Assembly (NCBI GenBank): GCA_964525995.1
Contig: CAZGIM010000005.1
Span: forward strand, 124,001-188,000
Direction: 5' to 3'
Length of the DNA: 64,000 nt
Source of the DNA: CAIVAT01 sp964525995
GTDB lineage: Bacteria; Bacteroidota; Bacteroidia; Bacteroidales; FEN-979
Position numbers and translations under genes: made by a program. The notes under the pieces are model-generated. The model worked only from the letters and a program-made list of their open reading frames with translations, was not told where the DNA came from and ran no database searches. Of the stretch, positions 1 to 8,896 are shown one piece after another; position 1 is the first letter of the stretch, and each line of letters opens with the position of its first letter.

Positions 1-107
1 ATATCGACCGTATCGTTGACTACTACCGGGATCTGGCCATTCAGCAGTAGTGGAAGAAGGAGACTCATCAATGCAATGAAGCATCCTGATTTTATAATGT
101 TTTTCAT
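1..107 (-). CDS. Secreted protein, N-terminal fragment (cut by window edge)
   Basis: Only the first 35 codons are present; the rest lies beyond the window's left edge. They encode a signal peptide (a Lys-rich start, a Leu-rich core, then LLLNGQ) followed by IPVVVNDTVD, which is nearly identical to the start of the gene at 362-2563 and to that of the gene at 15588-16694. The full-length neighbour suggests a large secreted protein with a T9SS sorting domain, but that is inferred from the leader alone. The sequence just upstream of the ATG is also shared with the two other copies, so leader and 5' untranslated region were copied together. Confidence 0.75.
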   Translation of the reverse strand, partial: MKNIIKSGCFIALMSLLLPLLLNGQIPVVVNDTVD

Positions 108-149
108 AAGGGAAAGGATTAAAAGGTAAAGATATCGGAGATGAAATGA
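1..149 (-). repeat. Duplicated leader repeat, copy 1
   Basis: This segment covers about 40 bases upstream of a start codon (containing GGATTAAAAGGT and ATCGGAGAT as read on the plus strand) and the first 35 codons of the partial gene. The same arrangement recurs at about 2445-2603 and 16577-16735, all in the same orientation. The left boundary is unknown because the window ends. Confidence 0.75.
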
Positions 150-252
150 GATTGAATTAAAATCATAATAAATATTTGCCTCTTGCATTTACTGAACACG
201 AAGTCGCCATGCTTTCGTCTGCTTTCACGATGATCTATATCCCAAATCATGT

Positions 253-350
253 CAATCGTAAATTTTTTCAATTCTTGGCAATCGTAAATTTTTTCAATTC
301 TTGGCAATCGTAAATCTTGTCAATCGTAAATAATTTTCAATCGTAAATCA
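253..350. repeat. CAATCGTAAAT tandem repeat array
   Basis: The core CAATCGTAAAT occurs five times, starting at 253, 279, 305, 321 and 338. The first two units are perfect 26-base repeats (253-278 and 279-304), and the later ones shorten to 16-17 bases. A related TCGTAAATCGTAAAT stretch lies at about 55743-55758 in another intergenic region. No gene is visible in 108-361. Confidence 0.8.
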
Positions 351-361
351 CATCCCGTCTC

Positions 362-2563
362 TTAATGGCTGACCACCAGTTTTTGGATCACGATTTCGCT
401 GCCGCTGGAAACTTTTAACAGATAAAGTCCTGAAGGCAGGCTGGCCGTTGAAATCCTGACCTCCTGGTAACCGGCCGCCGGGGTCGATGTGACGCGGCTG
501 ACCGGCGCCCCTTGCAGGTTCAGTATTTCGGCAATGAATGGCCCGTCGAGCGTGGCCCGCGAACGGAGGGTCACCTGCTGGTCGGCAGGATTCGGATAGA
601 CCAGGAAATCATGATCACTCGTGCGGGATTCATTCATCCCATAGATCACCCCGCCGCCGGGCAGGCGGTTCACACTGAAGGCATGCCTGATGGTATCGAC
701 CACCGTGTTGAGCTTTTTCATCACACAACTGCTGTCGGACGGGTTATAGCAACGAGCCCATGCAAAGGCAAGGTCGAGCTCCTGCGTTGTTCCGGGCAGG
801 AATGTGAAAGGTCCGGTGGAACAGATCCCGCGCCGGTCCTGCGGGTTGTTTTTGGCCGTTTTCTCGGTCCACTCCTTCAACCCGTTCGGAAGGAGGCCCG
901 CCGTTCCCCAGTTACAGGTGTCGGTCAATCCCGGGAACATGTAATCGCATTCCGGGCCATAGCCTCCGGAAATGGAGTTTCCATTTCCTCCGTAAATCAT
1001 TTTCGTACTATCTTTCCACACGCCTTTCATCATCTGGTAATATTCGGGGGCATATATCGGACTGGTCATGTAGACCGGCACCCCTGCATTTGAATTGTTG
1101 TAGTAAACAAACCGCCGCATGCCCAGCCGCTCGTTGTCGGCGATCCCGTCGCCGAACTGAAGTCCGTTGATCGCTTCGGAACGGACCAGGAAGGAGGCTT
1201 CATTAATCTCGCCCGGACCATATTTCATCGTCTGCAAAGTCCCGTTCTGGGCAACGATGTCGCAACTTCCCTTAAAGGAGGGCCCGTTCAGCGAAGATCC
1301 CCGGAAGGAGGGATTGTCGTAGCCATCCGGGTCCATGAGGGGACCGCCCAGCATGACCACCGCCTGCACCGGCGGATTTTCGCCATAGGCATACGGTTGA
1401 CCGGTTCCATCGACAGGGGTCCCGTTGTAGCCATAAAACATGCCCCGTTCGGGATCACATCCCAGGTAGTCGTCGTTGGCATAACCCAGGTCGATATCGG
1501 TGAACACCCCGATCCACGAGTCGGAGTAGGCGTTGTCCGACCGGTTATAGAATTTGAGATGGAGGAAGGTGGTGTTTTTAAAAGCGGTGTCGCCAGGGAG
1601 GTCGAAGGCATAGGCCATCCCGTGTACCTCGACTTTCAGCTTCTCGCCGGTCGATTCGTAGTGGTATCCATGATCGTCGTTGTAGATGAAGAACAGTGCC
1701 TGGTCGCCCCTGATTTCGGGATAATCACCGTCGTAAGGCTCATATTTGCCATTTGCGTTGCGATCGGAAAAGGGAGCCAGTTGTGCGGCTTGTCCCAACG
1801 ATACATCCCCGTGGGCGGGCCAGGTGAGGATATCAACCGGGGCTACATATCCCGGTTCCCAAAAGTGGGCACGGTGGTAATCGATTTCCGATTTATTGAT
1901 CTTCCATACCCGGTTCCAGATCGTATCCTGGATAGCAGTGTATCCTTCCGGATTGCTGACCGGTCCGGCCCAGAAATCATTCTTTGTGCCCGCTACATAA
2001 CCTGTTCCCTGCCGGTATTGTTCACCCGCAAAATGGAGAGTATTGTCGGGATCCATCCCCCCGATCCAGGAAGTGTTCGCAAACAAGGTTGTCTTTCCGC
2101 TTCCTTTGGGTACTTCGTATTCGGCATTTTCCTTGAAAAAGTGAAGCCCGCTCGCTTTGAACAGGGCCTTTACATTGTTGATGTCGAGATAATCGGCGCT
2201 GCGGTCATGGTTTCGTACAACAACCAGACCGGGTTGCGAATATGTTCCCTTGGTGATATCCCAAATTGTATATCCCCTTACCGTGGTCCCCGGGAAGCCC
2301 CATTGTGCGATAAGAAACGTGCACGTATTATCGGGGTTCGGCTTCGTTTGAACGGGATAGTTGTAAGGGCCTGTTAAAATGATCCTGACCGAATCGCCGG
2401 CCGGCACGGTATCGTTGGCCAAAAGGTTTACCGTTACCTCGAATCCCGGAGTTATATCGACGGTATCGTTGACCACAACCGGGATCTGTCCATTCAGCAT
2501 TGGAGGAAGGAGAAGGAGGCTCAGCAATGCAATGAACCATCCTGATTTTAAAATGTTTTTCAT
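362..2563 (-). CDS. Large secreted T9SS type A sorting-domain protein
   Basis: The protein has 733 residues. An N-terminal signal peptide ends near NGQ at residue 26. The VVVNDTVDITPG...LLANDT segment resembles the start of cadherin-like or Big-type repeat domains of secreted proteins. An acidic loop, DRNANGKYEPYDGD at about residue 270, looks like a calcium-binding EF-hand or dockerin-like loop. The last 80 residues, from YPNPADQQ through LPSGLYLLKV, form a T9SS type A sorting domain, so the protein should cross the outer membrane by the type IX system and stay at the cell surface. The central 500 residues are rich in aromatic and Asp residues; I recognise no enzyme motif in them. The leader is shared with two other genes here. 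Confidence 0.9.
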   Translation of the reverse strand: MKNILKSGWFIALLSLLLLPPMLNGQIPVVVNDTVDITPGFEVTVNLLANDTVPAGDSVRIILTGPYNYPVQTKPNPDNTCTFLIAQWGFPGTTVRGYTIWDITKGTYSQPGLVVVRNHDRSADYLDINNVKALFKASGLHFFKENAEYEVPKGSGKTTLFANTSWIGGMDPDNTLHFAGEQYRQGTGYVAGTKNDFWAGPVSNPEGYTAIQDTIWNRVWKINKSEIDYHRAHFWEPGYVAPVDILTWPAHGDVSLGQAAQLAPFSDRNANGKYEPYDGDYPEIRGDQALFFIYNDDHGYHYESTGEKLKVEVHGMAYAFDLPGDTAFKNTTFLHLKFYNRSDNAYSDSWIGVFTDIDLGYANDDYLGCDPERGMFYGYNGTPVDGTGQPYAYGENPPVQAVVMLGGPLMDPDGYDNPSFRGSSLNGPSFKGSCDIVAQNGTLQTMKYGPGEINEASFLVRSEAINGLQFGDGIADNERLGMRRFVYYNNSNAGVPVYMTSPIYAPEYYQMMKGVWKDSTKMIYGGNGNSISGGYGPECDYMFPGLTDTCNWGTAGLLPNGLKEWTEKTAKNNPQDRRGICSTGPFTFLPGTTQELDLAFAWARCYNPSDSSCVMKKLNTVVDTIRHAFSVNRLPGGGVIYGMNESRTSDHDFLVYPNPADQQVTLRSRATLDGPFIAEILNLQGAPVSRVTSTPAAGYQEVRISTASLPSGLYLLKVSSGSEIVIQKLVVSH

Positions 2564-2603
2564 ATGGAAAAGGATTAAAAGGTGAAGGTATCGGAGATAA
2601 AAT
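2445..2603 (-). repeat. Duplicated leader repeat, copy 2
   Basis: This segment covers codons 1 to about 40 of the 362-2563 gene plus about 40 bases upstream. It matches copies at 1-149 and 16577-16735 in the untranslated part (GGATTAAAAGGTGAAGGTAT on the plus strand) as well as in the coding part. Conservation of non-coding bases argues for recent duplication of DNA rather than protein-level selection. Confidence 0.75.
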
Positions 2604-2719
2604 AAAATTAGTTTTTAATCATATCACAAAGATATAATTTATTAGGAGCATTGTCAAGAGATATGGTGATAAATTTAAATGACCACGACGAAAAAAATCA
2701 CATGACTTTTAAGCGATTA

Positions 2720-3124
2720 TTAATGATACGCGGGTTTCAGGGTGAACTTTTCCAGTGTAAAATCGGGCGCCGGAATGTTTTCAACCAGATTCTTCCGTTT
2801 ATCCGTATGATCCTGTTCCAAAATCTGCCGTTCCAAATCATAAAACACATTATAGTAACTGGTTTTTACTTCCATTACAACAGTACCGTTTTCGAGAAGT
2901 TGCGCCTGAATCGAACGATTCTGAAAGTTCTCCCGCTCATCATACAGAGGAGTACGGCAAAGAAATCCCCCGGTTTCTTTGATAAGAAGCGCCTGATGGT
3001 CGTTGGTGAAGGCGCTCAGGTAGCCAGCCGGGATACTTTGGCTGGTACATTCAAGCCAGATGGTATCGTTCATTAAGGGTACACATAAGGCGTTTGCCAT
3101 TAGGGGGAAAAGTTCAAAGATCAA
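2720..3124 (-). pseudogene. Truncated DUF3857/transglutaminase-type protein, C-terminal remnant
   Basis: The 134-codon frame carries NDTIWLECTSQ, AFTNDHQALLI, GGFLCRTPLYDE and N-R-S-I-Q-A. I recognise this run as the region after the transglutaminase core in DUF3857-containing proteins, where the usual text is close to W.ECTSQ...GYLG.FT.DR..LLI...GG. The DUF3857 and catalytic domains are missing. The apparent start (MIFELFPLMAN) is read from the low-complexity repeat that begins at about 3090, so the repeat replaced or interrupted the 5' part. A full-length relative of another subfamily lies at 41279-43234. Expression is doubtful. Confidence 0.6.
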
Positions 3125-3275
3125 AATCAGGCATCAGGCATTGGGCGTTAGCCATTAGGGAAAAAAGTTCAAAGCTCAAGGCTCAAAGCTTAGGCTCAAA
3201 ATTCAAATTCTCAAATTTTCACATTAGCACATTCTCACATTCTCAAATCCTCACATTCTCAAATCCTCACATTTG
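3094..3275. repeat. Low-complexity intergenic repeat cluster
   Basis: The stretch is built from short reiterated words: AAAGTTCAAAG, GGCATTGGGCGTTAGCCATTAGG, repeated TCAAAGCTCAAGG, and a perfect 16-base unit CACATTCTCAAATCCT at 3236-3251 and 3252-3267. Similar word families are familiar from intergenic regions of many Bacteroidetes genomes. It separates a gene remnant from the 3' end of the PI-PLC gene. Confidence 0.75.
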
Positions 3276-3277
3276 GC

Positions 3278-4858
3278 TCAGTTATTCTTAACACACCGTA
3301 CCGGAAGGCCGGCCTGTTTCGGGGTGGCTCCATTGCCGTTCCAGAGTCCGGGATCATTGCACTGGATGACTTTCGGGTAATCCTGTGTGGATGACCACCA
3401 GTATGCCGTGGCGTTTACCCCCGTAAAGGAACCGTCACCATTACGCATCCCGGCGGGTGTGGCTGTAAACAACACGTTATTCATACCTCCGGTGTTGGGT
3501 TGCGACCAATGCAGATATCCTGCGTCCTTGAGTTTACCACCGGCGACCTGCCATCCTCCGAGAAAATCTGCCAGTGTATTCCAGTCATTGTCGCTGGCAA
3601 CGTGCCATCCGGTCGGAGCCAGTCCGCGCGGATCATGAACGGCATACCAGTTATAGAGTTTTCCGTCGAACACCCCGTGGGTGGAATCGTTGTTATAGTA
3701 GCACCAGGCTCCTGTTGTCAGTTTCGACCATTCCACCGGATCCTGCACGTGAGGAATCACATCGCCATTACTGTACTTACTGACCCGCAGGTTATGGTTC
3801 ATCCAGGTCTGAGATCCGATACGAAGAGAATCGCTGAAGTTGTTCAGATTGATCACCGTCTCTACAAATCCTGTGTGAACCTTGCCATCGTCGGATCCCC
3901 CGGCAAAATTCATCATGATTACACCGACATCGGGATAGCGTTTCGATTGCAGGTAATTATCGATCGACGGCTGGATATCCGAAGCGATACTGACCAGGGA
4001 TTCTGATGTTTGTCGCTCGCCGCTGGTGAAGTTTATATAAAAACACCGGTATGGATAGGGCTCTGCATGGGCTTTTTCAATGCAACTTTCGATTTCGGCG
4101 ATTTTGGTACTGGTCTGAACCGTTCCCAACGAATAATGATCCTGAACATAATAGTAAAAATTGTTGTCCGACATGTAGATGTTACCGGTGGTATTGTCCT
4201 GCCAGATAAGCGGAGATCCCATGGGGTAGCCGTGCGTCCCCTCAAACTGCCGCATGATCACGATCTTACCCCTCACCTCGCCCAATTGGGGGATATGCTT
4301 TTCAAGCCAGAAGTGATTCAGGTATGGGGAAAGGTACCCGCACCAGATCCCGTTGGCAAAAGCATCGTCACCCCGGTTGGAGTGTTCCTGTTTGATCACA
4401 AAAACCACGACTTCGGTCGGATGGGCATTCAGGAAATCAATAGCCTGGGTGATCATGTCGGTAAAATTTTTATGAAGGTAATATGGACCATGGAAAACAG
4501 TCATGGTACCCTCGTCGTCGTTCAGCCGGATGTCGCACCACCTGACCCCGAGCAGTAACTGGTTGGACAACCTGAAATCCTGGGCGATGGTACAGTACGA
4601 TTCGGCTCCCTGCTCGGAGGTGTGAAGATCGGCGCCGCAATCGTGGGTTCCCGGTATGGAGAGTTCCGAAAGGTATCGTGAATCATCGATCCCGGCCATC
4701 CAGTCGGCATGGGTGTAAGGCAATGCCCGGTCGGCATCGTTCGGGTGCGCCCCTATATCTCCTGAATTATCATCCGATGAAGTTTTCTTGCATGAACTGA
4801 GGGTCAGGCCTGATACAACGGTCAATGCCAGAAAGAGAAATAAAATCCTGTTTTTCAT
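3278..4858 (-). CDS. Lipoprotein: PI-specific phospholipase C X-domain fused to FISUMP domain
   Basis: The protein has 526 residues. The lipobox LSSC places the lipidated Cys at residue 23, so it should be anchored to a membrane. Residues about 60-330 are a PI-PLC X domain: SIPGTHD contains the first catalytic His (72), DIR at 109-111 matches the Asp/Arg pair, and VFHGP holds the second His (123). The enzyme class cleaves phosphatidylinositol or GPI-type lipids without calcium in bacteria. Residues about 345-526 are a FISUMP domain: GSQTWMNHNLR, LYNWYAV, PTGWHV, YWWSST and the terminal LPVRCVKN. FISUMP tails resemble lectin-like folds, so the fusion could couple binding to hydrolysis; that is inference. 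The next two genes on the strand are also phosphoester hydrolases. Confidence 0.88.
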   Translation of the reverse strand: MKNRILFLFLALTVVSGLTLSSCKKTSSDDNSGDIGAHPNDADRALPYTHADWMAGIDDSRYLSELSIPGTHDCGADLHTSEQGAESYCTIAQDFRLSNQLLLGVRWCDIRLNDDEGTMTVFHGPYYLHKNFTDMITQAIDFLNAHPTEVVVFVIKQEHSNRGDDAFANGIWCGYLSPYLNHFWLEKHIPQLGEVRGKIVIMRQFEGTHGYPMGSPLIWQDNTTGNIYMSDNNFYYYVQDHYSLGTVQTSTKIAEIESCIEKAHAEPYPYRCFYINFTSGERQTSESLVSIASDIQPSIDNYLQSKRYPDVGVIMMNFAGGSDDGKVHTGFVETVINLNNFSDSLRIGSQTWMNHNLRVSKYSNGDVIPHVQDPVEWSKLTTGAWCYYNNDSTHGVFDGKLYNWYAVHDPRGLAPTGWHVASDNDWNTLADFLGGWQVAGGKLKDAGYLHWSQPNTGGMNNVLFTATPAGMRNGDGSFTGVNATAYWWSSTQDYPKVIQCNDPGLWNGNGATPKQAGLPVRCVKNN

Positions 4859-4956
4859 AAATGACTTTTTATGGATTGTTTTGTGCTGAATGAATTTGTG
4901 ATTTCTTTTATATGCTGATTATCGATAGATATGGCTGAACCGGCATCCCTTTGACC

Positions 4957-6696
4957 TCATTGAGCGGCTCCCTGATGAACCAGCTTCAGGTATTGTACGC
5001 TTCTGCCTGCCACTATCCGGCACAGCAGCAAACCGGTCGGAAGTTTATTCCCGTCAATGGTGACTTTCCGCGTGCCGGCATCGGTCATCCCTTCATCCCG
5101 GACGGCGATCCTGTTCCCGAAGCTGTCATAAATTTCGAGTTTTACCGGTGTGCGGCATTCCAGCAGAAATTGTACGGTGGTCCGCTCCGAAAAAGGATTG
5201 GGATAACAGGTAGCTTTGTGCAGTTCTGTTCCCGGTTCATCTTCCGCGATTCCCCAGGAAACACCCACCTGACTTCCGCCCGATTCGTGGTACCGGGCCA
5301 TGAACTCCTGGAAATATTGGTTGGTGATGACCGGATCATAAATGACCAGCATGTTCTCATCGTTGTTCACCTGCGCCGGGGTTTCCCAGTTGAAGGACCC
5401 TGTAGTGGTGATCTTTTCTCCGGCTGAGGTATCGGCATTGATTACCGAGTATTTGTGATGGATCAGTCCCGGGAGGGTATCGATGAAAACATCGGCAGGC
5501 GGTTGCCATGCCCCGGCGACATTCTCGCCCTTCATCCTCGGGAAGGCCGAACCATGAAGTACGGAGCAGGAGGAATCGAAGACGCCGCTTACCCTGACTC
5601 CGCGCTGGAACTCTTCATGTAAGGCGGCTTCAATGGAGGGAAAAACGAATTTAAGCATCGAGAAATAAATGCTTTTAATGGATTTAGCGGTGAACAGACT
5701 GACCAGCGTATCGCTGATGCTGTCGGTAGGTGCGAAATAGACCTCCATGCGCACCCCGCCAACGTTCAGGAGATGCGCCACATTGTCGGTTTTCTGAATT
5801 CCGAATTTAGCCCGGAGGGTGTCTGGCTCATCGGTATGCGATCCCCACATCTCTTCGAATTCACGGGTATAGACTTCGCACAGCGACTGGTCCTGGATGA
5901 TGATCACGTTGTTGCGGTCGGTATGAAACTGTGTATGGGTGACATTGGTCGAGCCGGTCCACAGGTATTGGTTCGCCGGATTGGTATTGTACCGGTGGTC
6001 GAAAACCCAGAATTTGTTGTGCATCGAAAAACCGGTGTCAAAATTTCGTTTGATGATCGGTATACCATGGGCTTTCAGGGTGTCAATCTGGGGTGAATCG
6101 GGAAGGTGGTTATAAACAAAGCGGATCTTCACCCCTCGCTCTTTGGCTCTGACCAGGTACTGTGCCACCGAATCGAGTTGGCTGAATTCCCACAGGGTGA
6201 TGTCGATGCTATGGTTGGCTTTCCCGATCTGATTCCTGAGCAGTGTCTGAAAATTGGTTTGCCCGTTGGCCGGAATTCCCGTTCTGACTGTGGTATCCAC
6301 AGTATGATTGAACCATACAGTGACTTTGCCCGTCGACGCCGACCGGGTGATGAAAAAGCCCGTCGCAGAATCGCTGCCGCCTGCCGCCGCAGAGGTGACC
6401 AGGTACCGGTACATGACTGCCGGCTGGAGGTTGCCGATGACCAGGGAATGGGAAGTGACCTGCGAATTAATCCGGATCGAGTCGGTATAGGCCACCGGCT
6501 GGTCGTTCGAGTCGGAGACCATCCAGAATGCTCTGGAATCAGCCTGCAAGCTGGTTTCCCACCGGAGGGTTACGCTGTTTCCCATAATGGAATCGTACCG
6601 GTTTCCGGAGATCTGCGGTACCTGCCCCTGGGTGTTCAAAATGGAGATGGGAAATAGGATTCCTATCAGAATCCGGCTCAACATGGTGTGTTTCAT
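4957..6696 (-). CDS. Secreted phospholipase D-like protein with T9SS sorting domain
   Basis: The protein has 579 residues with a signal peptide ending near NTQGQ. A fibronectin-like N-terminal domain (residues about 28-120) precedes two PLD repeats. The first HKD motif is HNKFWVFD followed by GSTN. The second is HHKYSVIN followed by GSFN, where Asn stands at the usual Asp position. Two HKD motifs in one chain form one active site that hydrolyses phosphodiesters; the substrate (phospholipid or nucleic acid) cannot be told. The C-terminus (CYPNPFSERTTV...LPTGLLLCRIV) is a T9SS type A sorting domain, so surface export is expected. The gene lies between the PI-PLC fusion and an acid phosphatase-like gene on the same strand. 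Confidence 0.88.
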   Translation of the reverse strand: MKHTMLSRILIGILFPISILNTQGQVPQISGNRYDSIMGNSVTLRWETSLQADSRAFWMVSDSNDQPVAYTDSIRINSQVTSHSLVIGNLQPAVMYRYLVTSAAAGGSDSATGFFITRSASTGKVTVWFNHTVDTTVRTGIPANGQTNFQTLLRNQIGKANHSIDITLWEFSQLDSVAQYLVRAKERGVKIRFVYNHLPDSPQIDTLKAHGIPIIKRNFDTGFSMHNKFWVFDHRYNTNPANQYLWTGSTNVTHTQFHTDRNNVIIIQDQSLCEVYTREFEEMWGSHTDEPDTLRAKFGIQKTDNVAHLLNVGGVRMEVYFAPTDSISDTLVSLFTAKSIKSIYFSMLKFVFPSIEAALHEEFQRGVRVSGVFDSSCSVLHGSAFPRMKGENVAGAWQPPADVFIDTLPGLIHHKYSVINADTSAGEKITTTGSFNWETPAQVNNDENMLVIYDPVITNQYFQEFMARYHESGGSQVGVSWGIAEDEPGTELHKATCYPNPFSERTTVQFLLECRTPVKLEIYDSFGNRIAVRDEGMTDAGTRKVTIDGNKLPTGLLLCRIVAGRSVQYLKLVHQGAAQ

Positions 6697-6888
6697 AAGA
6701 TATCAGATTATTATCGGGAAGTCAAGCGAAGTCAGTACTCGGTCTTGACCCAAATCTTGTCGCTTGAGTTTTCCTCGGATTTGAATTTGGATGGAAGCCG
6801 GGTTCCCGTTCCATGGCTGCCCGCTGGTGATGCTGTGATTGCATTTCAAGGGTTGATTTTAGTTGCTTTCCACGATCAGGCGGCCGGT

Positions 6889-8790
6889 TTACTTTGCCAT
6901 CAACATTTTTACATCCGAAGCATTCTCACCCGACAGCCTGATAAAATAAACGCCTGGTGCAATATTGGTTTCCCCGGTAGTAAGGCTCAGTTTATAGGTT
7001 CCGGGGGATACATCACCATTGAGTAAAACCATTACCTCTCGCCCGGCCGGGTCAATAAGGACCAGTCGAACCTTCTGACGGGTCTTTACTTCAAACGGGA
7101 TGGTTGTTTTCCCGACAAAGGGATTGGGATAGTTCTGCCCCAGGATGATGTCGGCCGACGAAAAGCTCCCGGAGACAGGGATTCCGTTCGGGTTGAATAA
7201 TTGTTCATCGGACCATGCGCTCCATTTGACGTTCATATCCCTGTACCTGACCCTGAAGCCATGGATGAGCCCGGGGGCAAGCCGTCCTTCAGGAATGGTA
7301 AAAGAATAAAGGTTGATTCCGTCATTTTTATTGATCGGGATGAAATCCGGAGCTCCGGTATTCTCATAATAGTTCTCAAAATTACGCACCGTGTCGAGCA
7401 CAGGATGGGTATAATTGCCGGGAATCTGGGTGATCTGGACCTCTGCCGACATGCATGAATCAAGGCCCTCTATTGGCGATGAAAAAAGTGTCACGGGAGT
7501 CCCGCCTGATATCGCGTAGGCCCGTGGTTTCCGGGGCGGGGGTTGATTCATTCGGAAATGCAAGCTGTCAAATAACAGGTTATTGATGAAATGCTCGGGT
7601 TTCCCTAAGGAATACGCCTCAGCCGTGTATGACCTGTTTGCGACATCCACATCGAAAATCGTATAGCAGTAATCATCGATGGCTTTGATGATCTCGGGAT
7701 AGTTTCTCGACTTGGCTCCATACCTTGAAAGTTCAGCTCCTCCCCCGCCTGACAGGACTAGCCGCATATCATGCTGGATGGCTGTCAGGGGTTGATTCAT
7801 GTCCCATACGCCCTGTTCATAGCAGTGGGCATGCCCATATGAATACTGTGCCACTTTGTAAAAATCGTTGAAGACTGTGAAGAACATGGTCTTAACCGAA
7901 TCGCAGTTTCCTGACGACCAGATGGAGGAACGGTACGGGTGATGCGATACGGGGAAAACGAAATCAATTGCAGTGTCAGCATCCGATTCACTGAGCGTTT
8001 TCCGGAGCCAGGAATGCTGCATCGGTTCTCCAACCAATTTCTTATTGCTGTTCAATACCACGAACTGGCAGTTGTTGAGCACGAATGCGTAAAACCGCTG
8101 GTTAAGCGGCGTCGGACGAATTGCCGGGTCAGTGAAATCAGTGTATTTCATGTAATCGTAATAGGAGGGTGATTCATGTTCATGGTTCCCGATCGAGATC
8201 ATGAATGGCACTGAACAGGAAAGACCGGATATCGGGCCGAAATACTCATTTTCAAACCTTTCTACCTGATTCCCTGTCCACACGATGTCGCCGGTATGCA
8301 TGACCAGATTCAGCGAATTGTACCAGTCGATCCCATATTTCCGGATCAGCGTTTGTTTCAGGTACATGCACACGGTAGGCAGGTAGGTAGGTATCGTATC
8401 GTAATTGCGGCTGTCGCCGATGACCACAAAGCGGAAATGCTTATCCGGTCCTCCCGACTGTGGCTGTGATCTGAAAGGATAGACTGCCGAAGAATCCGCC
8501 CCGCTGATACATTGGTAAAAGTATGTGGTGGAGGGGCTCAGTCCGGTCAGTTGCACGGTGTGCCAGATCTTTCCCTGGATATTCTGGAATGACCCGCTGG
8601 TGGCCTGGACCAAAGAGGTGACAGAAAGTCCGTAAACGACCTTGGTAAAGGAGGTGTCGGTCGAATGCCAGCTGATGTAAATTGACGTCGGTGTAGGGGT
8701 CTGAAGGTATGGAGCCGGTTGTGCCCAGGATGCTGCATGGAAGCAGAATATCAGGGTGATCGATCCTGCGAAGTTGAATAACCTTTTCAT
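6889..8790 (-). CDS. Purple-acid-phosphatase-like metallophosphoesterase with T9SS sorting domain
   Basis: The protein has 633 residues. A signal peptide ends near SWAQ, and a fibronectin-like domain typical of purple acid phosphatases follows (residues about 25-115). The metal-binding motifs appear in order: GDSRN, GDIVW, GNHEHE, PVSHHP and GHAHCYEQ. These fit a binuclear phosphoesterase that releases phosphate from organic esters outside the cell. The C-terminal 80 residues (NYPNPFVGKTTIPF...APGVYFIRLSG) are a T9SS type A sorting domain. About 190 bases separate it from the PLD gene downstream. The three hydrolases in a row suggest phospholipid or phosphate scavenging. Confidence 0.9.
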   Translation of the reverse strand: MKRLFNFAGSITLIFCFHAASWAQPAPYLQTPTPTSIYISWHSTDTSFTKVVYGLSVTSLVQATSGSFQNIQGKIWHTVQLTGLSPSTTYFYQCISGADSSAVYPFRSQPQSGGPDKHFRFVVIGDSRNYDTIPTYLPTVCMYLKQTLIRKYGIDWYNSLNLVMHTGDIVWTGNQVERFENEYFGPISGLSCSVPFMISIGNHEHESPSYYDYMKYTDFTDPAIRPTPLNQRFYAFVLNNCQFVVLNSNKKLVGEPMQHSWLRKTLSESDADTAIDFVFPVSHHPYRSSIWSSGNCDSVKTMFFTVFNDFYKVAQYSYGHAHCYEQGVWDMNQPLTAIQHDMRLVLSGGGGAELSRYGAKSRNYPEIIKAIDDYCYTIFDVDVANRSYTAEAYSLGKPEHFINNLLFDSLHFRMNQPPPRKPRAYAISGGTPVTLFSSPIEGLDSCMSAEVQITQIPGNYTHPVLDTVRNFENYYENTGAPDFIPINKNDGINLYSFTIPEGRLAPGLIHGFRVRYRDMNVKWSAWSDEQLFNPNGIPVSGSFSSADIILGQNYPNPFVGKTTIPFEVKTRQKVRLVLIDPAGREVMVLLNGDVSPGTYKLSLTTGETNIAPGVYFIRLSGENASDVKMLMAK

Positions 8791-8896
8791 ATGGATTGCT
8801 CTAGTTCTTTGTGAAAATGATAGAAACTGTTACCTTCCGAAAAAGAGCGGCTGAGGTCCGGCCCGGTCATGGTGACAGTTGTTTTTCCTCGTGATT

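Noticed and set aside
119..307. 62-codon minus-strand frame upstream of the first gene
   Set aside because: It reads through the repeat array and the leader's untranslated region and has no family pattern.
253..350. CRISPR array
   Set aside because: Only two units are identical, there are no unique spacers of constant length and no cas genes are present.
397..2377. Long open frames on the plus strand opposite the T9SS gene
   Set aside because: They have no domain pattern, no plausible starts and lie antisense to a gene with clear signal peptide and sorting domain; GC-rich codon usage creates such shadows.
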